DNA of 64,000 nucleotides from Deltaproteobacteria bacterium (GCA_016713425.1 JADJPE010000005.1:4562501-4626500); one strand, 5' to 3'; shown: positions 17,099-26,795, numbered from the stretch's first letter. Notes: a model not told the origin generated them from the letters alone. Numbers and translations: made by a program.

Positions 17099-18481
17099 AT
17101 GGTGGCACGAGAGACGGCCTCGGTCTTCGTTCGGATCGTAGGTTGGATCGGCCAATTCTTGCGAGGCCGACCCGGACAGACAACACGAAGCCCGGTTGCA
17201 GGGCGAATTCAGGCGCCGCCGACTCTCGTGGCTCGCATTGCTCGGGTTGCGGGGCGCGACCGGGAAATGTTGCGCCTGGCGGACGAGGCGATACGGCGCG
17301 GACATCCCGAGCAGGCGGTCATCGCGTGTTGGAAGGCCGCTCGCTCCTTCATCAAGGACGGCCACATGCTCAAGGCCGTCGCGGTGCTCAATCGAATCTT
17401 GCGCTACGAGGTCCGTGATGTCGATGCATGGCTCGAGTTGGCCATGTGCTACGAGGCGCTCGAACGCCGGCGCGAGGCGGCCAATGCTTGTGTACGGGCG
17501 GCGGAGCTTCTGGAGCTGCGCGGCGATGACGCCGACGCCATGATGATGCTGGAGAAGGGCCTCGACTTGGATCCTGCGCGCGGGGATGCCGAGGCTCGTC
17601 TCATTCCGCTGCGCGGGCGTCTTGGCGTCTCGAGGGTCGTTCCCAGTCCATCGCGGGCGCCGTCTACGTCATTGGATGTAGAGGGGTCGGCCGACGACGC
17701 GCCGATCGGCATCGCGAGTCTCGGGCAGGCGTCATCGCTGCACGGGTTTCGCGACGATGACAGCGGATCCATCGAGCTGCCGGATCTCGAGGATGAATGG
17801 AGGGGCGGGTTGCAGTCACACTCGCACTCGGCTCTGTCGAACTCGGCTCAGTCGAACTCGGCTCAGTCAAACTCGGCTCTGTCGAACTCGCCTACGCACT
17901 CAAAGTCGCCTTCCTGGTCGGGCTACGCGGCGGTCCATCGCGCGTTCGTAGACGACCGGCCGGATCAGATCCGGGACGAGCTGCCTTTGTTCATCGCCTC
18001 CGATGGGTCGGATGCGACCGACCCCGGGGGGGCGGCGGTCGAGTTGGCCGACGGTGATGAAGCGCTGGCCACGGATGCGACGGTACCGTTGCGGCTTCCG
18101 GTCGAGGCCGATGACCCAACCGTCATGAACCTTCCGGTTCCCGATGTCGTTGCCCAGCGGGCCCGCGACCGGGTGACGCCAGCCGTGCTCGCGGACGCCA
18201 CGGTTGCGGAGAGGATTCCCGCGAGCCTACTCGGCGTTCCGGGCGTTGCGGCGACGACGATCGAACCTGTGCCGCGTCGTCCGCGGATCGTCGATGCAGC
18301 GACCACGGTCGATGCGCGGGCCCTCCCATCGTCGATTCGCGGGAGCGAGCACGAAGGGCGGGCTCGAAGAGAAGCGGCCGTCCGAGCCACAGACGCTGCG
18401 ACGCGAGCCTATCCCCGGGTCGCAGATCTGGATTCGGACGAGAGCGCACAGGACGATTGGGAGCTGGGATTTTCGGAGTAG
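17099..18481 (+). CDS. TPR-containing cytoplasmic protein with long acidic low-complexity tail
   Basis: 460 residues from ATG 17099, with GGGAG about ten bases upstream; a TTG at 17066 is a weaker alternative. Residues about 50-180 form TPR-like helical hairpins (MLRLADEAIRRGHPEQAVIACWKAARSF, AWLELAMCYEALERRREAANA). The remaining half is disordered, with a 15-bp repeat giving Ser-Asn-Ser-Ala-Gln units and many Asp/Thr/Val dipeptides. Myxococcal genomes carry many similar TPR/disordered proteins linked to signalling or motility; no specific role can be assigned. It is transcribed alone or with the transporter gene 18 bases downstream. Confidence 0.7.
   Translation: MVARETASVFVRIVGWIGQFLRGRPGQTTRSPVAGRIQAPPTLVARIARVAGRDREMLRLADEAIRRGHPEQAVIACWKAARSFIKDGHMLKAVAVLNRILRYEVRDVDAWLELAMCYEALERRREAANACVRAAELLELRGDDADAMMMLEKGLDLDPARGDAEARLIPLRGRLGVSRVVPSPSRAPSTSLDVEGSADDAPIGIASLGQASSLHGFRDDDSGSIELPDLEDEWRGGLQSHSHSALSNSAQSNSAQSNSALSNSPTHSKSPSWSGYAAVHRAFVDDRPDQIRDELPLFIASDGSDATDPGGAAVELADGDEALATDATVPLRLPVEADDPTVMNLPVPDVVAQRARDRVTPAVLADATVAERIPASLLGVPGVAATTIEPVPRRPRIVDAATTVDARALPSSIRGSEHEGRARREAAVRATDAATRAYPRVADLDSDESAQDDWELGFSE
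17826..17890 (+). repeat. 15-bp tandem repeat in the TPR gene
   Basis: Four copies of actcggctcagtcga with one- or two-base variants, in frame, plus a partial fifth. Confidence 0.95.
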
Positions 18482-18499
18482 GCGCGCCCACGCGGTAGC

Positions 18500-19291
18500 A
18501 TGGACAGTTTGTTTGCGGCATTTCCCGTCACGCCGGGACTCTTCGCGGCGGCGCTCGCGATTACGTTGGCTGCGGCCGCGCTCCAAGGGACGATCGGTGT
18601 TGGATTCTCCGTGGTGTCGGTGCCGCTGCTGGTGCTCATCGATCGCCGGCTTGCGCCGGTTCCTCAGCTTCTCATGGCGGTGCCCCTCGTTCTTCTGATG
18701 GCGCTGCGGGAACGTAGAGCCATCGACGCGAAGTCCGTCGTGCGTGCATCCATCGGACGGGTACCAGGCGCGGCCTTGGGTGCGGTTCTTCTGAGCGTGG
18801 CTTCGGCCGAGACGCTCGACTTTGCGGTGGCCCTGATCGTGATCTTGTCTGCGGGCTTGATTGGAGGTGGCGTACGTCTTCGCCGACGGCCATCGACCGA
18901 GGTTGGCGCTGGCTTTCTTTCGGGTGTGACGGGGGTTGTCGCCTCCATGGGGGGCCCTCCGGTGGCGCTTCTCTTCGTGGGCGAACGACCGTCCGTGGTT
19001 CGCGCGAACCTGGCGGCCATCTACTCGGTGGGCGTCTTCGTCTCCGTCGGAGCGCGTGTCGCCGCAGACGCGATCACGTGGACAGACGTGACGATGGCCC
19101 TCTGGCTCATGCCTGGGCTTTTCGGCGGGCTTCTTGTCAGTCGGTTCTTCGTGCGCCGCGTGAACGCGGCGTCCGTCGCCCGTGCCGTCTTAATCGTGTG
19201 CGTGCTGGCGGGCTGTGCGCTTGTTGTGCGGGCGGCGGGAGGAATCAGTCCGCCACAGTCGACGACATCACATGATCGATCAGGTGGATGA
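18500..19291 (+). CDS. TSUP-family transporter (TauE/SafE, sulfite/sulfonate exporter-like)
   Basis: 263 residues with about eight hydrophobic segments. The first hairpin contains AAALQGTIGVGFSVVSVPLLV, the TSUP motif with the conserved Gly-x-Gly-Gly/Gly-Phe and Pro, and the symmetric second half repeats it (GFLSGVTGVVASMGGPPVALLF). These are the two pseudo-repeats of the family. Members export sulfite, sulfonates or other organic anions; the substrate here is unknown. The 3' end overlaps the convergent fasciclin gene by 47 bases, so the stop codons of both genes are embedded in each other. Confidence 0.88.
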   Translation: MDSLFAAFPVTPGLFAAALAITLAAAALQGTIGVGFSVVSVPLLVLIDRRLAPVPQLLMAVPLVLLMALRERRAIDAKSVVRASIGRVPGAALGAVLLSVASAETLDFAVALIVILSAGLIGGGVRLRRRPSTEVGAGFLSGVTGVVASMGGPPVALLFVGERPSVVRANLAAIYSVGVFVSVGARVAADAITWTDVTMALWLMPGLFGGLLVSRFFVRRVNAASVARAVLIVCVLAGCALVVRAAGGISPPQSTTSHDRSGG

Positions 19292-20591
19292 TGCCATTCT
19301 TTGTTCGAATATCACCGGAGAGAACCTGCGCTGAGTTTCCTTGAGTATCGGCGATCGTGATCGTTCCAAGCTCATCGCGCGCAACCGTGATGGTGCCGCT
19401 GGATGTGTAGAGCTCAGCGCCGTCGACGAGGTCGGCGAGTGTCGCTTGGCCGGCGGCCACGTGCTGCGCGAAAACGTCGGCCAGCTTGTCCTCGTCGCTC
19501 TCAACCGCGGGTACGAAACCAAAGAACGTATCGAATGCGGCCTTGGTGGGCGCAAAGACCGTGATGGGGGCCGCGGGCTTGGCGTCATCGACGGCGGCCT
19601 CGCCGAACGTATCCGGTAGGAGAATCTTCGCGTCGTCTGCCTCGAGGGACTCGGAGAGCTCACCGAACATTTTCAGCGCGGGAACCTGCTTCGTCACTTC
19701 GACCGTCGTCGGCAACGCGATGACGGCATCGAGCTCATGGGCGTAGCCGTTCATCGCGATGAGGTCGACGTCGTCACCGACGACCGCGAGATTCCAAGCC
19801 GGGGAGGCTGTGCCGGTGAAGCTCACCGGCAACGTGGCCTTCGAGACTCGGAGCTCTGCTCCGAGTTCCGCCTCTTGGAACGAACCGTCGAAGACATGCT
19901 GATAGACCAGGTTCTCGATCACGTCATCAGAGACCTCCTTGAGGTCACCGAGGGCATTCATCGCTGCGTTGTTTGGGGCAACCACAGTGAAAGGACCGGC
20001 CTCGTAGAGCGCCGCGTTCGCGGCGGTTCGCTGGGCGGCTTCCAGAAAGCGTTCAAAACCGCCTCGCTGCGCGAGCTCCTCGAGAACCTCATCTGGGGGA
20101 GGCACGAGCACTCGGTCGATGATGTGCACTACGCCGTTGCTGGCCTGGAGATCTCCTGCCGTCACCGTCGCTTGATTTCCGAGGTGATCGGTCAGGACAA
20201 TCTTGTCGTTCACGAGGCTGACTTGGAAAGTCGTCCCTTTGATCGTCTTCAGGCTGTCCTGATAGCGGACGAGGTTGAGCATCTGCTTACCTCCGACCGC
20301 AAGAAAGCGAACCCTCGAATTCGCTTCGGCGGCCGTGTCGTTGAGCTGTGCCGCCGCGATCGCATCGTCGGTCGGCGCAAACACCGTGAAATTGGCCTGA
20401 GTGCCTTCGAAGGCCTCGCCGAGTCCCCCTCGCTTTACGAGCGCTGTGAAGGCCTTGAGGTCGTTGCGACTCTCGAGGACTTGCAGGATCGACTGGTCGA
20501 ACGACGGATAGCTTGGCCGTCCGTCGTCCGCATCGCAGGCGAGCCCGAGCAAGGCCGGGACAAGCAATAGATATCGAATCGAGCGCGTCAT
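19245..20591 (-). CDS. Lipoprotein with three fasciclin (FAS1) domains
   Basis: 448 residues from ATG 20591; GGGAAGAGGA lies eight bases upstream, whereas ATG 20600 would sit directly on that sequence. A lipobox (PALLGLAC) gives a lipid-anchored envelope protein. Three FAS1 domains follow, each with an H1 block (NFTVFAPTDDAI, FTVVAPNNAAMN, ITVFAPTKAAFD) and an H2-type ending such as ASNGVVHIIDRVLVPP and TKNGIIHLIDHVMSS. FAS1 proteins mediate adhesion or ligand binding at surfaces. It begins 18 bases after the TonB-dependent receptor's stop, so it belongs to the TonB transcript and may be a surface lipoprotein partner of that receptor. Confidence 0.9.
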   Translation of the reverse strand: MTRSIRYLLLVPALLGLACDADDGRPSYPSFDQSILQVLESRNDLKAFTALVKRGGLGEAFEGTQANFTVFAPTDDAIAAAQLNDTAAEANSRVRFLAVGGKQMLNLVRYQDSLKTIKGTTFQVSLVNDKIVLTDHLGNQATVTAGDLQASNGVVHIIDRVLVPPPDEVLEELAQRGGFERFLEAAQRTAANAALYEAGPFTVVAPNNAAMNALGDLKEVSDDVIENLVYQHVFDGSFQEAELGAELRVSKATLPVSFTGTASPAWNLAVVGDDVDLIAMNGYAHELDAVIALPTTVEVTKQVPALKMFGELSESLEADDAKILLPDTFGEAAVDDAKPAAPITVFAPTKAAFDTFFGFVPAVESDEDKLADVFAQHVAAGQATLADLVDGAELYTSSGTITVARDELGTITIADTQGNSAQVLSGDIRTKNGIIHLIDHVMSSTVAD

Positions 20592-20609
20592 GTTGGACAT
20601 CCTCTTCCC

Positions 20610-23600
20610 TTAGAGCTGGTGCCGAAGGCCCATGTAAAAGTACCGACCGATGTAGTCGTACGTGCCGGCATCCGAGTTCGCGAGGAAGCCCTGGTAGATG
20701 CGTGGCGGATCCTGATCGAAGACATTGTTGATACCGGCCGTGACCGAGGTGAATCCGTAGTCGCTTGCCAGCCCGTACGAACCAAAGACGTCCACCGTGA
20801 CGTTGCTGTCGACGTCGCGGTAGGGGGCGTCGCCTTCGCAGTTGTTGTCGGCGCACTCCTTGATCGGTCCGATGTAGCGCATGTTCGTGCCGAGCCCGAA
20901 TCCGCTCAAAGACCACGCGACGCCCGTGTTGAAACGAATCGCTGGGTACACAGCCTCGAGGTCGTAGACGCCTTTGCCGCTAACTTTGCGGGCCGGCTGA
21001 TACTCGCGATACTGCTGGAGCCAGGTGCCCTCGAGGTTGAACCGAAAGCGGCCGAGGTCGGTCGGGTACGTGTAGGCGAGTTCGACATCGAGGCCGGACG
21101 TCTTGGTGCCGCCGATGTTGTCGGAAACGTCGTTGACGTAGACGATCTTGTGCGTGTCGGCATCGCGGACGATGAGATCGCAATCCGCGCTCTGACCACC
21201 CTCGGCGCTGTAGCAGTTGTTGAGGATGACTGACGTGCCGCGCGCTTGGATGGTGTCGGTGATCTTGATGTGGAAGTAGTCGAGGGTCAAAGACAGGTTC
21301 TTGGCCCAAGGCGCGAACTGCGGCGTAAACGCGAGGCCGACCGTTTTGATCGAAGCCGTCTCCGGACCGAGCTTGGTGTTGCCGCCGACGAGCGTGCGAA
21401 TCTGGTTCTCGGCGTCCAGGAAGGTATCTGGAACCCCCTGTGCGGAGCACTGGGCCTGTTGTGCCGGGGTCCGGGGCCCGTTGAGCGTGCTGCACGGGTC
21501 GGATGCGTTCTCGAAGCTGTCGGAGACGCCGCGATAGAGCTCGATGATCGAAGGGGTGCGGAAGGCACGAGAGACCGTACCGCGGAGCATCAGATCTTTC
21601 ACGATCTGCCACTTCAGACCCGTCTTCCACATCTGGTCCGTCCCGAAGGTGTCGAAGTTGAAGACGCGCAATTGGCCATCGAGCTCGAGGAGTTCGACGC
21701 CCGGCATGCCGCTGAGGAGCGGAATATTGAGCTCGACGTAAGCCGCGTGCTCCTTGAACTCGCCACCGGTGGCCTCGCTTTTGTTGCCGGTCGTGTCACC
21801 TTTGGCGGTCAGGGGATCGGGTGTAAACTGGCCGCTCTCGTCCCGGAACTGGTAGCCCGCAGCGAGGGACACGGGCTGGCCAAAGAGCTCGAAGAGCTCG
21901 CCATTCGTGTCGAAGCTGAAGATCATCTGGTCGGTGTAGCCGCGGGCCACGCCGACGTAGGTGAGGTAGTCCCGCATTTCCTTCGTAATGCTCCCCGCGC
22001 CGCCCAAGAGGTTGATCGGCACGCACCCGCTGATCGGGCTGCCCCGTGTGCCGCAGACCGCCATGCCGTTTCTATCGAAATAGCTCGGACCGACCGCGTT
22101 CTGCAGGCGGCTTCGGATGAGAAGACCAGACTTGGTCTCTAGACCGGACGTCCGGCCGAAGACGAAGCTCGCGTCCCATCTCCAGTCGCTGAACATTCCG
22201 AGGTCTTCGGGATAGTTGCCGCGAAGGCCGATCACAGCACGATAGGTGTCGAGATCTTGCCCGTAGGTGCGGTTGCCAAACTCCACGAGGCGTCGGTTGA
22301 CGGCGTAGAGATCTCGCCCAAAGGGGTTGTAGACGTTGTCCGCCGTGAGGACGAGTTGCTCACCCGAGGTTGCGAGCGGTTCGGGGGCCAGGAGCTGCGT
22401 GGATGTGCGGTTGGTGAAGGTCGCCTCGACGTATCCCGTCACTCGGTCGCTCAGGTCGTACTGGCCGGCCCCAAAGAAGCTCATGCGTTGGCTGGGCGTC
22501 ATGAGATAGTTTTCGGGCGCGTAGTTGTAGAGGTCGCCATCGCCGGCGTCGGAATTGCCGTCGAAGTTGAAGGCGCGCCAGCCCGTCACCGGGTCGTTGA
22601 AGAGTGCGCTGCCTTCGCCGGCCGCGCCTTGAACCGCGCGCCATGCGGCGTTGCCGGAGTCGAGATCACCGTCCGCGATATAGCCCTCGGGCACCCGCGT
22701 GCTCCCGCTTCGGTATGCCTGTTGGTCGTCGAAGTCGTAGTAGTATTCGGTCTGGCTGTACTTCCGCTGGCCCGAGAGAATTTCCTGTTGCTTGTAGTAT
22801 TGGAAGGAGAGGAAGAAGTTGCCTTTCTCTGATGTCTCGCCGCCGGTGACGCCGAGGTTGTAGATGAGGCCGCCGGCCTTCGTTCCGCCAATGTATGAGC
22901 TCGCTTCGACGCCCGAAAAATCGCGCTTGGTGATGATGTTGACCACGCCGGCGATCGCGTCCGAACCGTAGGTCGCGGAGGCGCCGTCTTTGAACACCTC
23001 GACGCGGTCGATGACTTCGATGGGAATCGTGTTCAGGTCGACCGATGAGTCGGCACCCACACCGCCCGGGACAAAACGACGTCCGTTGAGGAGGACGAGC
23101 GTGCGCTGAGCACCGAGGCCGCGCAAGCTGACGCGCGTCGAACCGTCGCCGCCATTGTTGAACTGGACGTTGATGGCGTTCGACTGCACCGGCAGGTTCT
23201 GCAGGATGTCACCGATCGAAACGAGGCCCGAGGCGTCGAGCTCTTCCCGGTCGACGACTGTGACAGGGGCCGAGGTCGCCAGATCGAGGCGTCGAATACG
23301 CGATCCGGTGACGTAGAGCTCCTCGACCTTCTTCGGTTTCTTCTCCTGAGCCTGGGAACTTGCGTCCACGTCGGTCACCGGGGAAGGCGGCGGAGGTGCG
23401 TCCGGGGGAAGAACGCCGGGCAAGGGCTCTTCCTCCGCACTTTCCTCGGCGTCGTTGTCCTCAGCGTCGTTGTCCTCAGCATCGCTGTCCTCAGCATCGC
23501 TGTCCGCGGTGTCCGAAGACTCAGACTCGACGGCATCCTGATCGTCGATCGGATTCGGCTCGGCGTTCTTGGGTTCGTCGCTGGCCGACGGGTCGGGCGA

Positions 23601-23780
23601 ACCGTCCGCGGCCGCGTCGTCGTCGGCGTTTTCTGTTTCCTTGGCGCTGTCGGCGGCGACCTCGGCGGCGGGCGCCGAGGCTGCCGGCTGCGCCGTCGCG
23701 CGGCCGTTGGAGACGAGGCATGAGAGCGCGGTACCCAACACCAGCAGTTGGGAACTGGTTGTTCGCTTCTTGATTGGCAT
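20610..23780 (-). CDS. TonB-dependent outer-membrane receptor
   Basis: 1056 residues from ATG 23780; ATG 23873 is an in-frame alternative, and neither has a strong ribosome site. After a signal peptide (QLLVLGTALSCLVSNGRATA) comes an acidic 60-residue spacer enlarged by a 15-bp repeat, then the plug (from about 153, VEELYVTGSRIRR; NLPVQSNAINVQFNNGGDG; LVLLNGRRFVPGG; VEVFKDGASATYGSDAIAG) and a large barrel with VPINLLGG, ending YIGRYFYMGLRHQL. Its tall barrel and Cys-containing loops resemble the proteobacterial receptors found with TonB2/DUF3450 systems, many of which take up peptides, sugars or other organic ligands rather than siderophores. Its ligand is unknown. It follows the TPR gene by six bases. 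Confidence 0.93.
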   Translation of the reverse strand: MPIKKRTTSSQLLVLGTALSCLVSNGRATAQPAASAPAAEVAADSAKETENADDDAAADGSPDPSASDEPKNAEPNPIDDQDAVESESSDTADSDAEDSDAEDNDAEDNDAEESAEEEPLPGVLPPDAPPPPSPVTDVDASSQAQEKKPKKVEELYVTGSRIRRLDLATSAPVTVVDREELDASGLVSIGDILQNLPVQSNAINVQFNNGGDGSTRVSLRGLGAQRTLVLLNGRRFVPGGVGADSSVDLNTIPIEVIDRVEVFKDGASATYGSDAIAGVVNIITKRDFSGVEASSYIGGTKAGGLIYNLGVTGGETSEKGNFFLSFQYYKQQEILSGQRKYSQTEYYYDFDDQQAYRSGSTRVPEGYIADGDLDSGNAAWRAVQGAAGEGSALFNDPVTGWRAFNFDGNSDAGDGDLYNYAPENYLMTPSQRMSFFGAGQYDLSDRVTGYVEATFTNRTSTQLLAPEPLATSGEQLVLTADNVYNPFGRDLYAVNRRLVEFGNRTYGQDLDTYRAVIGLRGNYPEDLGMFSDWRWDASFVFGRTSGLETKSGLLIRSRLQNAVGPSYFDRNGMAVCGTRGSPISGCVPINLLGGAGSITKEMRDYLTYVGVARGYTDQMIFSFDTNGELFELFGQPVSLAAGYQFRDESGQFTPDPLTAKGDTTGNKSEATGGEFKEHAAYVELNIPLLSGMPGVELLELDGQLRVFNFDTFGTDQMWKTGLKWQIVKDLMLRGTVSRAFRTPSIIELYRGVSDSFENASDPCSTLNGPRTPAQQAQCSAQGVPDTFLDAENQIRTLVGGNTKLGPETASIKTVGLAFTPQFAPWAKNLSLTLDYFHIKITDTIQARGTSVILNNCYSAEGGQSADCDLIVRDADTHKIVYVNDVSDNIGGTKTSGLDVELAYTYPTDLGRFRFNLEGTWLQQYREYQPARKVSGKGVYDLEAVYPAIRFNTGVAWSLSGFGLGTNMRYIGPIKECADNNCEGDAPYRDVDSNVTVDVFGSYGLASDYGFTSVTAGINNVFDQDPPRIYQGFLANSDAGTYDYIGRYFYMGLRHQL
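23443..23502 (-). repeat. 15-bp tandem repeat in the TonB-dependent receptor gene
   Basis: Four copies of tcctcagcgtcgttg or its tcctcagcatcgctg variant encode the acidic Asp-Ala-Glu-Asp spacer between signal peptide and plug. Confidence 0.95.
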
Positions 23781-23879
23781 GTTCTGAATCCGATCCGGGT
23801 TGGCCTCATCCCCTCGAGGATAAGGCTCAGATCTTCCTTTCTTCCACTGTTGCAGTACGTCGTTTCGGTTCATCGAATA

Positions 23880-25169
23880 TCAGCGTGATGCGCCCTCGAT
23901 GAATGCGAGCCAGCCAGATGCGGCATTCTTGCTGTCCTCGTCGGCGAGCGCCTGTCGAAATGCTTGCTGAGCTTGCTTCTTCTTCTGGGCGTTGAATCGT
24001 GCGATGCCCAACGTGAGATAGGCTTGACCCGGGTGACGGAGGCCGCCCTTTTTTAGAGCACGTTCGATCGAACGGGCGGCGGCGGTCCAGTCCTCCTTCT
24101 CGAGCTGTATCTGTGCGAGGCGGACAAAGAGGCTCCCGTCCTTGGCCGCTTGGGCTGCTCGAGCCAAAGGCTCCATCGCGCGATCGCGCTCCCGCGCGTG
24201 CTGCCAGGCGGTGGCGAGCAGGGTTAGGTTGTCTTGCGTCGGTTTGACGAGGCCTGAGGCGATCGCGCCCTCCAAAATGGGTGCGCCCTTTTGCGGAACG
24301 CCCTGCTGAATCATCCGCTGGGTCAGGTTGATGATCTCCGACGACTCGTTGAGAACGCCCTTTTGGTAGGCCAGCTCGTAGACCGCGAGGGCTCGCGCAT
24401 CGTCGTTCATTTGCGCGTATACAGACGCGAGCTGAATCCAGTACGTCTTTCGACTCGGGTGACGGCTCACGATGGTTTGAAGCGTTGCGGAAGCTTCGCG
24501 GAACCGCTTGAGCTCCATCTGACTCGCGAGCAGCAACTGCAGCCAGCCGTCAGGTTTGGATTTGTCGCGCGAGATGGCGTCTTGCGCGTACTTCGCAGCC
24601 CGATCGTAGCGATGGGCTTGATAGTTCGCAGCGGCGGCCGTGAAAATCGCGCTCGGGGCGGGGTTCTTGGACTTTTTGAGCCATTCCTCAAGGGTGTCGG
24701 CGGCCTGCTTGAATTTCTTGGTGGCGAAGTAGATCTGCCCCAAGTTGTATTCGATGTTGAGCAGTGTCGGCTTCGGGAGCGCCCTCAGCTCGAGGCAGCG
24801 ATTGAGCGCCTCGATGGCTTTCGGAAATTTTTCCTGCGATGCATAGAGAAACCCGAACGTTTGCTGCACGAGCGACTTCTCGTGGTTGTTGAGGCGAAGG
24901 CGGCGCTGCATCTTCTCGAGCACCTTCGTGGCTTTTTCGTACTGCTGCTTTTTGATGTAATCCTGAGCCTTGACGATCTGCTCGTAGGCCTCGGGGCGGG
25001 TGACGAAGCTTTGTTCGTCCGCTTCGTCGGTATCCGGGCTTGCCGCGTCCTCTGAGGCCGCCATGGCGATGGCCGTGGAGACGATGAAAGCGAAAGTGGC
25101 GGTCAAGAGGGCGGTGGCGGTCACGTGCGTCGCGAGTCTCAAGCGGTCGGTGAAAGTTGGTTTCTGCAT
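23880..25169 (-). CDS. Periplasmic TPR protein of the TonB2 cluster
   Basis: 429 residues with a clear signal peptide (LATHVTATALLTATFAFIVSTAIAMAA). The rest is a chain of tetratricopeptide-like hairpins (for example GFLYASQEKFPKAIEALNRCLELRALP, YNLGQIYFATKKFKQAADTLEEWLKK, AYLTLGIARFNAQKKKQAQQAFRQAL). A TPR protein of this kind sits directly downstream of tonB in Vibrio and Shewanella TonB2 operons and is thought to take part in the periplasmic complex. Here it lies between tonB and the receptor gene, which starts six bases past its stop. Confidence 0.86.
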   Translation of the reverse strand: MQKPTFTDRLRLATHVTATALLTATFAFIVSTAIAMAASEDAASPDTDEADEQSFVTRPEAYEQIVKAQDYIKKQQYEKATKVLEKMQRRLRLNNHEKSLVQQTFGFLYASQEKFPKAIEALNRCLELRALPKPTLLNIEYNLGQIYFATKKFKQAADTLEEWLKKSKNPAPSAIFTAAAANYQAHRYDRAAKYAQDAISRDKSKPDGWLQLLLASQMELKRFREASATLQTIVSRHPSRKTYWIQLASVYAQMNDDARALAVYELAYQKGVLNESSEIINLTQRMIQQGVPQKGAPILEGAIASGLVKPTQDNLTLLATAWQHARERDRAMEPLARAAQAAKDGSLFVRLAQIQLEKEDWTAAARSIERALKKGGLRHPGQAYLTLGIARFNAQKKKQAQQAFRQALADEDSKNAASGWLAFIEGASR

Positions 25170-25238
25170 TGGGCTCAGTTGTCCTCTTGCTTAGCCTGGT
25201 TCTTCTTGCGCTCGATCGTTGTTTCGCGAAGACGTCCG

Positions 25239-25856
25239 TCAGTCTCGGAGTTCAAACTTCAGTGAGACCTTGACGCCTTTTACGATGCGCGTTTTGCCGT
25301 CGATCACCTTGGGCTTGTATTTCCATTGCCGGACGGCGCCCAAGGCCGCGCGGTCGAACAGGCCCGGAGGCTTCGCGTCGATGATCTTCGCGTTCGTGAC
25401 ACCGCCTGTCTCGTTGATGTCGAAGCGCACGACGGCGTACCCTTCAATCCCACGCTGGGCGGCCTGAATCGGATAGACCGGTTCGACGCGAACCAAGGGG
25501 ACGGCTTCGTTGTCCGAAGGTGCACGCCCCGGGTCTAGGCCTCCTTTCAGCTCGAGAGATTGTTCGACGACGGGCGCCTCGAACGCGATCGGCTCCGATT
25601 GCACGGCGCCGATGCCGGGAATGGGCGTGGGGGCCGACTTGGGCGCTGCCTTCGGCTTCACGCGATCGGGCAGTTGTCGCTTCGTCTCCGGAGTCGTGGG
25701 TTCTCGACGGACCCGAACGAAGTCGATGCGGTGCCGCCCGCGGCTGTCGTTCAGCCCAAGATCCGGAATGGAGATCATGGCCTGCATCCCGACGAAAAGC
25801 AGGAAGGCCAGGGCCAGGGCAAACATCGACGAAAGAGTGAGACGCACGAAAGACAC
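25239..25856 (-). CDS. tonB: Energy transducer TonB (TonB2-type)
   Basis: 205 residues from GTG 25856, five bases after the exbD stop; earlier starts lie inside exbD. A single N-terminal membrane anchor (SSMFALALAFLLFVGMQAM) is followed by a short Pro/Lys/Arg-rich spacer and the TonB C-terminal domain (RVEPVYPIQAAQRGIEGY, VVRFDINETGGVTNAKIIDA, LFDRAALGAVRQWKYKPK). The spacer is short, as in TonB2 proteins that need extra periplasmic partners (TtpC and the TPR protein). It transmits the proton motive force gathered by ExbB/ExbD to the receptor at 20610. Confidence 0.93.
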   Translation of the reverse strand: MSFVRLTLSSMFALALAFLLFVGMQAMISIPDLGLNDSRGRHRIDFVRVRREPTTPETKRQLPDRVKPKAAPKSAPTPIPGIGAVQSEPIAFEAPVVEQSLELKGGLDPGRAPSDNEAVPLVRVEPVYPIQAAQRGIEGYAVVRFDINETGGVTNAKIIDAKPPGLFDRAALGAVRQWKYKPKVIDGKTRIVKGVKVSLKFELRD

Positions 25857-25861
25857 GTCGT

Positions 25862-26269
25862 TCAGTTCTCCAAGGGGGTGGCGGCGAGCGAAACGTTGTC
25901 GACGCCAGCCATGCGCGCCGCGTCGATCACTTGAACGAGGACTCCGTTCTTGGATCCCTCGTCGGCCTGCACGACGACCGAACCTTCGGGGTTCTCGGCT
26001 CGAAGGCGCTCGATGTTGGCGCGAACCGCGCGGATGTCGACCGGCCGCTTGTCGATCCAAACCTGTCCGGTGTCATCGATGCCGATCAGGATCGAGCCGC
26101 GCTCCTTGCGTTCGGCCGTGACGGCGCCGGGACGGTTCACGTCAACGCCCGACTCCTTGATGAAGGACGCGGTGACGATGAAGAAGATGAGCATGATGAA
26201 GGACATGTCCAGCATCGGCGTCAAGTCGATGTTGCTGTCGTCTTCGGAGGATAGGCGTCGTCTTCGCAT
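25862..26269 (-). CDS. exbD: Biopolymer transport protein ExbD
   Basis: 135 residues from ATG 26269, four bases after the exbB stop. One N-terminal membrane helix carries the conserved proton-path aspartate in NIDLTPMLDMSFIMLIFFI, followed by the ExbD/TolR periplasmic domain (ILIGIDDTGQVWIDKRPVD, VVVQADEGSKNGVLVQVIDAAR, VSLAATP). The longer open frame to 26377 overlaps exbB and is not part of the family. Confidence 0.93.
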   Translation of the reverse strand: MRRRRLSSEDDSNIDLTPMLDMSFIMLIFFIVTASFIKESGVDVNRPGAVTAERKERGSILIGIDDTGQVWIDKRPVDIRAVRANIERLRAENPEGSVVVQADEGSKNGVLVQVIDAARMAGVDNVSLAATPLEN

Positions 26270-26273
26270 ACGT

Positions 26274-26795
26274 TTAGCTCGTTGTGAGAAGGTCCTCGAT
26301 GCGCCGGCGCTCGGTGTCGGCGCGGCGCTTGAGGCGCTCCACGAAATAGAGGCCGGATAGCGCCGCCACCATCCCAACCATGGTTGTCACGATGGCTTCC
26401 GACACGCCGGAGGCCATCGCACGAACATTTCCGTTCCCGTGGGTGGCCATGACGTCGAAGACTTCGACCATGCCCATGACCGTCCCCAGGAGTCCGAGAA
26501 GCGGGCACACCGCCACGAGACTCCGTATGATGCCGGTGCTCCCGTAGAGCTGAAAGTACGCGCGTGAAACCAACAGCCCTCGGATCTGGTGTGCATACCA
26601 GCTCGTCTTGTCTGGACGGTCGCTCCAGATCTCGACGATGCGCTTCGCATTCTTGGGGTGAAGTCTCAACACGTACCAGTACCGCTCGATGATCAGCGCC
26701 CACATGACGAACGTCGTCAGGAAGAGCGGCCACATGACCGCGCCTCCGGTGTGAACGAATCCGAGGAAGTCCTCGAGTGCCTCAGGCCAGGGCAT
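26274..26795 (-). CDS. exbB: MotA/TolQ/ExbB proton channel protein ExbB
   Basis: 173 residues from ATG 26795, preceded by GGAGTGGAGA and overlapping the TtpC-like gene by 14 bases. Three membrane segments are visible: GGAVMWPLFLTTFVMWALI, SLVAVCPLLGLLGTVMGMVEVF and AIVTTMVGMVAALSGLYFV. The small size and the GLLGTVMGM block match ExbB2. With ExbD it forms the proton-driven stator that energises TonB. Confidence 0.93.
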   Translation of the reverse strand: MPWPEALEDFLGFVHTGGAVMWPLFLTTFVMWALIIERYWYVLRLHPKNAKRIVEIWSDRPDKTSWYAHQIRGLLVSRAYFQLYGSTGIIRSLVAVCPLLGLLGTVMGMVEVFDVMATHGNGNVRAMASGVSEAIVTTMVGMVAALSGLYFVERLKRRADTERRRIEDLLTTS